Source: Lachnospiraceae bacterium UBA1755 (GTDB lineage Bacteria > Bacillota > Clostridia > Lachnospirales > Lachnospiraceae). From it: 9,373 bases of DNA. The notes below the pieces were generated by a model. That model ran no database searches, was not told the origin of the DNA, and was given only the letters and a program-made list of their open reading frames with translations. The first letter of the stretch is position 1; every line of letters starts with the position of its first letter. Location of the stretch: contig DCHJ01000052.1 in the NCBI GenBank assembly GCA_002314805.1, positions 10,406 through 19,778 on the forward strand, given 5' to 3'. Position numbers and translations under genes: made by a program. Shown piece after piece: positions 5,889 to 9,373 of the stretch.

Positions 5889-6368
5889 TCAGCTGTTCCA
5901 AACGTGTTTTTTGAAATATCTGTCAAGTCCTGCGATAAGTGCCGCATGATCCTCTTCGTCAGGAAGACCCGACATACCAATAAAGCCTATCACGGTACCT
6001 CCTTTAAGCCTTATCGGAAAGCCTCCGCCGCAGGCCGCAAAGCCCGGGAAATCCAGACCGTCCTCTTCCTGAGTCATACCTGATGCTTCCAGCTTGGCCT
6101 TATATGTCATCGAAGCCATCTCAAGGGTGGTTACTGTATTGCGCTTCCATTCAAGCCATCTCTCATTATGTCTGCCGGTACCGCACGGATAGTAGCGGAA
6201 GACCTCTGTACCATTGAGCCAGACTGTCACTGCCAGAGGACCTGAAGCCTCATTTGCCGCTTCCACGAGTGCACAGCCAAGCGCCCACACATCATTCCTG
6301 TTAAACTCCGGAAACTCATACTTTTTCTCTTCGGCAATACATGCCGCATAATATTCCTGTTTTGTCAT
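5889..6368 (-). CDS. UPF0303 / HbpS-like (DUF336) family protein
   Basis: With the start at 6368 the product has 159 residues, normal for UPF0303, a family often labelled heme-degrading or heme-binding domain protein from its similarity to HbpS/GlcG. The key signature is near the C-terminus: CGGGFPIRLKGGTVIGFIGM, then SGLPDEEDH, then a helix ending in RYF. An upstream in-frame ATG at 6395 would add nine residues, but it has no ribosome site, whereas GGAAAGGA (reading minus, about 6377-6384) stands at proper distance before 6368. The protein is soluble with no signal peptide. Its true biochemical role is unsettled; heme handling is a family-level label, not something shown here. It is transcribed alone and convergently with the amidohydrolase gene. 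Confidence 0.87.
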   Translation of the reverse strand: MTKQEYYAACIAEEKKYEFPEFNRNDVWALGCALVEAANEASGPLAVTVWLNGTEVFRYYPCGTGRHNERWLEWKRNTVTTLEMASMTYKAKLEASGMTQEEDGLDFPGFAACGGGFPIRLKGGTVIGFIGMSGLPDEEDHAALIAGLDRYFKKHVWNS

Positions 6369-6409
6369 GCCATATCCTTTCCATGCAAAAAGCATATCTT
6401 TATACGGAC

Positions 6410-6439
6410 ATTATAAGGAATACACCTATATACAGGCAA
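6410..6439 (-). promoter_or_regulatory. Promoter for the UPF0303 gene
   Basis: On the minus strand, TTGCCT (6439-6434) and a perfect TATAAT (6415-6410) are separated by 18 bases. Transcription would begin near 6403, giving a leader of about 35 bases before the start at 6368. This placement also disfavours the ATG at 6395, which would leave almost no leader. Confidence 0.65.
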
Positions 6440-6523
6440 GCATTTGTGATGTATAATACCTGTGAATTGCGGGTGCGCACGGCAAGAAGCGGTAAGACCG
6501 GTCAGATCTGCTGCCGGATGTGA

Positions 6524-6552
6524 GAGACATAATCACAGCTTTGTGTTATAAT
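6524..6552 (+). promoter_or_regulatory. Promoter for the DUF308 gene
   Basis: TATAAT at 6547-6552 is preceded by TG one base upstream (TGTTATAAT), an extended -10. GAGACA at 6524-6529 is a fair -35 with a 17-base spacer. The start site would be near 6559, so any upstream in-frame start codon (such as 6520) cannot be on this transcript, which supports the ATG at 6586. Confidence 0.7.
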
Positions 6553-6585
6553 ACCCGTTGTTTCAAAAATATTTGGAGGTGTTAT

Positions 6586-7176
6586 ATGTTATCAGGCTTT
6601 GTAGAGAATCTTAAGAATTCATGTAAGAACTGGTGGTTACTTCTTATCCTCGGTATTCTTTGTATTATTGCAGGAATCGCAGTTCTCTGTTCTCCGGCAG
6701 GAGGAACGGTTGCAATCGCAATCATCCTTTCGATCGCACTTATCGTAGGAAGTATCCTCGGTATAATCTTTGTTATCTCTAACAGAAAAGAGATACCGGC
6801 ATGGGGCTGGAATCTTGTGCTCCCGATCCTTGTACTTATTGCAGGAATTATCCTTTTATGCAATACAGGTGCTTCTGTAGTATTCGTCCTTTGCTTCTTT
6901 GCAGTAGGTATTCTCTTCCAGGCAGTTGAGACAATATGCGTTTCGATCTCAATGTCCAAGGTTGAGGGTTCAGGCTGGGGCTGGACACTTGCATTGGGTA
7001 TCATCGGACTTCTTATCGCATTCACTCTTTTTGCAAATCCGCTGTTTTCGATGATCATGGTTTCTGTATTCGCAGGCATCTCACTTCTGTTTGCAGGTAT
7101 TGAGTCCATCGCTGTTTCAGTACAGCTTTCAAAGATGAGATCTGCAATGAAGAAGGAAGAGGCAGAGAACAAGTAA
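6586..7176 (+). CDS. DUF308 / HdeD-like six-helix membrane protein
   Basis: The 196-residue product has about six membrane helices (near 16-36, 42-65, 74-92, 96-118, 132-150 and 154-178) and a short charged C-terminal tail. Three related helix pairs are visible. Each first helix opens with a Trp-rich turn and a Gly-containing hydrophobic run: NWWLLLILGI (15-24), AWGWNLVLPI (72-81) and GWGWTLALGI (130-139). That internal repetition is typical of DUF308, the family of E. coli HdeD, which is linked to acid stress; no enzyme activity is known to me. GGAGGT at 6575-6580 lies five bases before ATG 6586, and the promoter at 6524-6552 excludes earlier starts. The gene appears to have its own promoter; the transporter gene follows 157 bases later. 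Confidence 0.88.
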   Translation: MLSGFVENLKNSCKNWWLLLILGILCIIAGIAVLCSPAGGTVAIAIILSIALIVGSILGIIFVISNRKEIPAWGWNLVLPILVLIAGIILLCNTGASVVFVLCFFAVGILFQAVETICVSISMSKVEGSGWGWTLALGIIGLLIAFTLFANPLFSMIMVSVFAGISLLFAGIESIAVSVQLSKMRSAMKKEEAENK

Positions 7177-7254
7177 TTATCCGGTGCTATTCATAAGACT
7201 CTGGTTTTACGAATACAGGCCGCGTGCTTTGTAAGCGAAAATACAGCCTCCGGG

Positions 7255-7282
7255 CGGTGATAGAAGCTCAGTATATTCACCG
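7255..7282. promoter_or_regulatory. Inverted repeat upstream of the symporter gene
   Basis: CGGTGA (7255-7260) and TCACCG (7277-7282) are perfect complements 16 bases apart, about 50 bases before the start at 7334. They could be half-sites of an operator or a weak mRNA stem. I see no convincing promoter in 7177-7333, so the transporter may be read from the DUF308 promoter. Confidence 0.3.
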
Positions 7283-7333
7283 TAATAGTTGTGCTGTGCA
7301 GATGTGAGAAGTATCAAGGGGGACAGTTATAAA

Positions 7334-8524
7334 ATGAAAAAATTATTTAAGTCATTGCCATTCAGATTATTGCTTGGCATCGCAGCAGGTATAATACTTG
7401 GTCTGCTGCTCGGTGAAGGCCCGATGAAGGTCGTTGTTGCGATAAAGAACGTACTCAGTCAGATCGTTATGTTCTGTGTACCGCTTATTATCATCGGTTT
7501 TATTGCGCCGTCTATCACAAAGCTGGGAGCGAACGCATCCAAGCTTCTTGGTATTGCGGTAGTCCTTGCATATGCATCATCAGTGCTTGCGGCATTTATG
7601 AGTACAGCAGCAGGATATGCGCTTATTCCAAGTCTTGCCATCAAGACAGATGCTACAGTAAGGGAGCTTCCGAAGGATATCTTTGCACTTGCTATCCCTC
7701 AGATCATGCCTGTTATGTCAGCACTTGTACTTTCACTGCTGCTGGGACTTGCAGCAACCTGGACAAAGTCTTCATTCACAATCAAGCTGCTGGATGAGTT
7801 CCAGAAGATCGTGCTTGCAATAGTAACAAGGATAATCATTCCGCTGCTGCCGTTTTATATCGCACTTGTTTTCTGCGGTCTCACATGGGACGGGACAGTT
7901 ACGAAGCAGTTTCCTGCGTTCCTCCAGATCATCCTTATCGTACTGATCGGTCATTTCATCTGGATGGCTGTACTCTATGCAGCTGCAGGTATTTACTCAA
8001 AGAAGGATCCAAGGGAGGTATTCAGACATTACGGACCTGCTTACCTTACAGCAGTAGGTACGATGTCATCAGCTGCTACACTTTCCGTAGCTCTTGAGTG
8101 TGCTCATAAGTCCAAGGTACTCCGCAGGGATATGGTGGACTTTGGTATACCTCTTTTTGCAAATATTCATCTGTGCGGATCAGTACTTACAGAAGTTTTC
8201 TTCTGTATGGCTGTCAGCTATATTCTTAATGGCGCGCTGCCATCAGTAGGCACTATGATCCTTTTCTGCGTACTTCTCGGTATCTTTGCAGTCGGAGCAC
8301 CCGGCGTACCGGGTGGTACAGTAATGGCATCACTTGGAATCGTTGTATCGGTGCTTGGCTTTGGAGACGCAGGTACAGGAATGATCCTTGCGATCTTTGC
8401 TCTTCAGGACAGCTTTGGTACAGCCTGCAACGTAACAGGTGACGGAGCTCTTACACTCATCCTCTCGGGTTATTGTGAGAAACATGGCATTAAGGAACAG
8501 ACTGAACTCAATGTAGAACTTTGA
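7334..8524 (+). CDS. SLC1-fold (DAACS) amino acid:cation symporter with divergent site residues
   Basis: The 396-residue inner-membrane protein has the full glutamate-transporter fold: N-terminal helices from FRLLLGIAAGIILGLLLG (10-27), hairpin 1 with the Ser-rich tip GTMSSAATL (242-250), hairpin 2 with GAPGVPGG (321-328), and a last core helix with QDSFGTACNVTGDG (358-371). Relative to GltPh (aligned by eye), N366 and D370 keep the NxxxD sodium site and D359 matches the amino-group Asp394. The side-chain-binding Arg397 position is G362, and the TM7 NMDGT motif reads HLCGS (279-283). QDS resembles the serine/threonine transporter SstT, so a neutral amino acid is likelier than glutamate or dicarboxylate. 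The start at 7334 has AGGGGGA upstream; the longer GTG-type start at 7289 adds only polar residues. Confidence 0.9.
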   Translation: MKKLFKSLPFRLLLGIAAGIILGLLLGEGPMKVVVAIKNVLSQIVMFCVPLIIIGFIAPSITKLGANASKLLGIAVVLAYASSVLAAFMSTAAGYALIPSLAIKTDATVRELPKDIFALAIPQIMPVMSALVLSLLLGLAATWTKSSFTIKLLDEFQKIVLAIVTRIIIPLLPFYIALVFCGLTWDGTVTKQFPAFLQIILIVLIGHFIWMAVLYAAAGIYSKKDPREVFRHYGPAYLTAVGTMSSAATLSVALECAHKSKVLRRDMVDFGIPLFANIHLCGSVLTEVFFCMAVSYILNGALPSVGTMILFCVLLGIFAVGAPGVPGGTVMASLGIVVSVLGFGDAGTGMILAIFALQDSFGTACNVTGDGALTLILSGYCEKHGIKEQTELNVEL

Positions 8525-8559
8525 TCATTGGGATGAGCACTTTTTATTAACTAAATCGC

Positions 8560-8600
8560 AGGGGCAGCGGTTCGGGTAATTCCGGGTCGCTGCTCCTTTT
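8560..8600 (+). terminator. Rho-independent terminator of the symporter gene
   Basis: AGGGGCAGCG (8560-8569) pairs with CGCTGCTCCT (8588-8597), ten pairs with one G-U, and runs into TTTT (8597-8600). An inner CGG/CCG pair may shorten the loop. It lies 35 bases after the symporter stop. Confidence 0.85.
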
Positions 8601-8803
8601 GAATGTACTGGCGGTGCAAGCTTCTGCCGGTAAACAGTGACTTTTATGATTTGGTCACGGTCTGTCAGTCTGTGCGTGTCAGCTATGGAAAGCATCGTAT
8701 TCCGAGTGGTATGTACGGTTATGTGATGGGACGCAGGCCAATCACCGTCTTCTTCTCGATTAACAGATGATAATTCGTTTACTTCATCAGTCGTAACGGG
8801 ATA
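8601..8803. other. Intergenic stretch without a supported gene
   Basis: This is most of the roughly 350-base gap between the symporter stop and the next gene. A minus-strand open frame covers it (8525-8809), but it has no ribosome site and reads through the terminator. GTGAC (8637-8641) and GTCAC (8654-8658) form a weak dyad. GGTCTGTCAGTCTG at 8659-8672 matches the core of the 41-bp repeats at 5709 and 5750 with one mismatch. Confidence 0.5.
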
Positions 8804-8832
8804 TTTCATATTTTATAAAAAACCCGTATAAT
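8804..8832 (+). promoter_or_regulatory. Probable promoter of the dehydratase activase gene
   Basis: A perfect TATAAT lies at 8827-8832. The -35 region at 17 bases spacing (8804-8809, TTTCAT) is poor, but the AT-rich spacer and the 41-base distance to the ATG at 8874 fit a promoter. Confidence 0.5.
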
Positions 8833-8873
8833 ATACAGAGCTATCAAAACGAAAAGAGGAACAGACAGGACTG

Positions 8874-9373
8874 ATGAAATCAGTAGGCATTGATATCGGG
8901 TCTACGACCGTAAAGGTCATAGTCATTGACGAACAGCATAATACTATTTTCAGCAATTATTTACGCCACTGTGCTCATACTAAGGAGACGCTGACAGAGC
9001 TTCTTGCACAGGCACGGGAAGTAATCAGAGACGAAGAGGTATCGATGGGTATTACCGGGTCGGGTTCAATCAATCTGGCCAGGGCTTTGGGTATTCCGTT
9101 TGTACAGGAGGTAGTGGCTGTTGCCACGGCACTCAGGGAGAGGGCGCCTCAGACGGATGTAGCCATAGAGCTTGGAGGCGAAGATGCCAAGATCATTTAT
9201 TTTAAGGGCGGACTGGATGAGAGGATGAACGGTATCTGCGCAGGAGGCACCGGCTCATTTATTGACCAGATGGCATCACTTATCAAGACAGATGCCATGG
9301 GACTTAATGAGGCTGCCCGTGAATATACCCATGTCTATCCCATAGCCGCAAGGTGCGGAGTATTTGCAAAGAC
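8874..9373 (+). CDS. 2-hydroxyacyl-CoA dehydratase activase (BadF/HgdC type), 5' part, runs off the window
   Basis: The first 166 residues form an ASKHA-type ATPase domain. The phosphate-1 loop is VGIDIGSTTVK (4-14), a second motif is IELGGEDAKII (98-108), and the adenosine side shows NGICAGGTGSF (119-129). C122 and C161 (RCGVFAK) match the two cysteines that hold the bridging [4Fe-4S] cluster of HgdC. These activators use ATP to drive an electron into a 2-hydroxyacyl-CoA dehydratase, as in anaerobic amino-acid fermentation. The wording LGGEDAK, CAGGTGSFIDQM and RCGVFAK, instead of GGQD, CAAGTG and CTVFAES, fits the large clostridial proteins of well over 1,000 residues that fuse activase and dehydratase-like domains, so the rest probably lies to the right. 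ATG 8874 has AGGA at 8867-8870 and AAAGAGGA at 8853-8860; neither spacing is ideal. Confidence 0.92.
   Translation, partial: MKSVGIDIGSTTVKVIVIDEQHNTIFSNYLRHCAHTKETLTELLAQAREVIRDEEVSMGITGSGSINLARALGIPFVQEVVAVATALRERAPQTDVAIELGGEDAKIIYFKGGLDERMNGICAGGTGSFIDQMASLIKTDAMGLNEAAREYTHVYPIAARCGVFAK

Noticed and set aside
3686..6510. Thirteen-base inverted match, CAGATCTGACCGG at 3686-3698 and its complement at 6498-6510
   Set aside because: One such match is expected by chance in a window this size, and the flanks do not extend it.
6341..6523. Plus-strand 60-codon open frame in the divergent region
   Set aside because: It overlaps the start and promoter of the UPF0303 gene, has no ribosome site and no protein-like pattern.
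6582..7172. Minus-strand 196-codon open frame opposite the DUF308 gene
   Set aside because: The plus-strand frame has the promoter, ribosome site and membrane-helix pattern; the opposite frame is open only because of the codon pattern.
8525..8809. Minus-strand 94-codon open frame between the symporter and activase genes
   Set aside because: It has no ribosome site before its ATG, crosses the symporter's terminator hairpin, ends exactly at the symporter stop, and its product shows no recognisable domain.

Overview
The window looks like chromosomal DNA of an anaerobic Firmicute, most plausibly Lachnospiraceae or a close relative. This rests on moderate GC, strong AGGAGG-type ribosome sites, and the start of a long clostridial 2-hydroxyacyl-CoA dehydratase/activase-type gene at the right end. 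The family assignment is inference from gene content and style. I see no tRNA, rRNA, CRISPR array, insertion sequence or phage gene.

Left part (1-3568): a possible tail of an upstream gene (3-53), a hairpin, a small palindrome, then a GNAT acetyltransferase (155-664). After a non-coding gap, an extended -10 promoter (about 814-844) would start a transcript almost exactly at a bulged hairpin capped by a GGAA loop (856-900). A doubtful short ORF (901-1140) follows and overlaps the start of a two-gene membrane cassette. The first gene (1133-2194) encodes an unrecognised multi-pass protein with a GGYG segment just before its last hydrophobic helix. The second (2198-3568) encodes a protein with two N-terminal membrane helices and two Rossmann/RCK-like nucleotide-binding domains. 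The cassette plus structured leader is the best candidate here for something undescribed; a split, nucleotide-gated channel or transporter is one hypothesis.

Middle part (3569-5888): an intergenic region with two ~54-bp direct repeats, each followed by a hairpin. Next is a likely operon of a Gfo/Idh/MocA dehydrogenase (3807-4859) and an omega-amidase-type (Nit2-like) amidohydrolase (4879-5703). The gap behind it carries two near-perfect 41-bp tandem repeats and a degenerate third.

Right part (5889-9373): a UPF0303/HbpS-like gene on the minus strand (start best placed at 6368), then a divergent DUF308/HdeD-like membrane protein (start best placed at 6586). Then comes an SLC1-fold cation symporter (start best placed at 7334) with altered substrate- and cation-site residues, closed by a good intrinsic terminator (8560-8600). 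A gap of about 270 bp leads to the 5' part of a BadF/HgdC-type acyl-CoA dehydratase activase domain that runs off the window.

Functionally the genes are a mixture of small-molecule metabolism (amide clean-up, sugar or polyol oxidation, 2-hydroxyacyl-CoA dehydration), amino-acid uptake and membrane proteins. Only two gene pairs, 1133/2198 and 3807/4879, are spaced tightly enough to imply direct cooperation.
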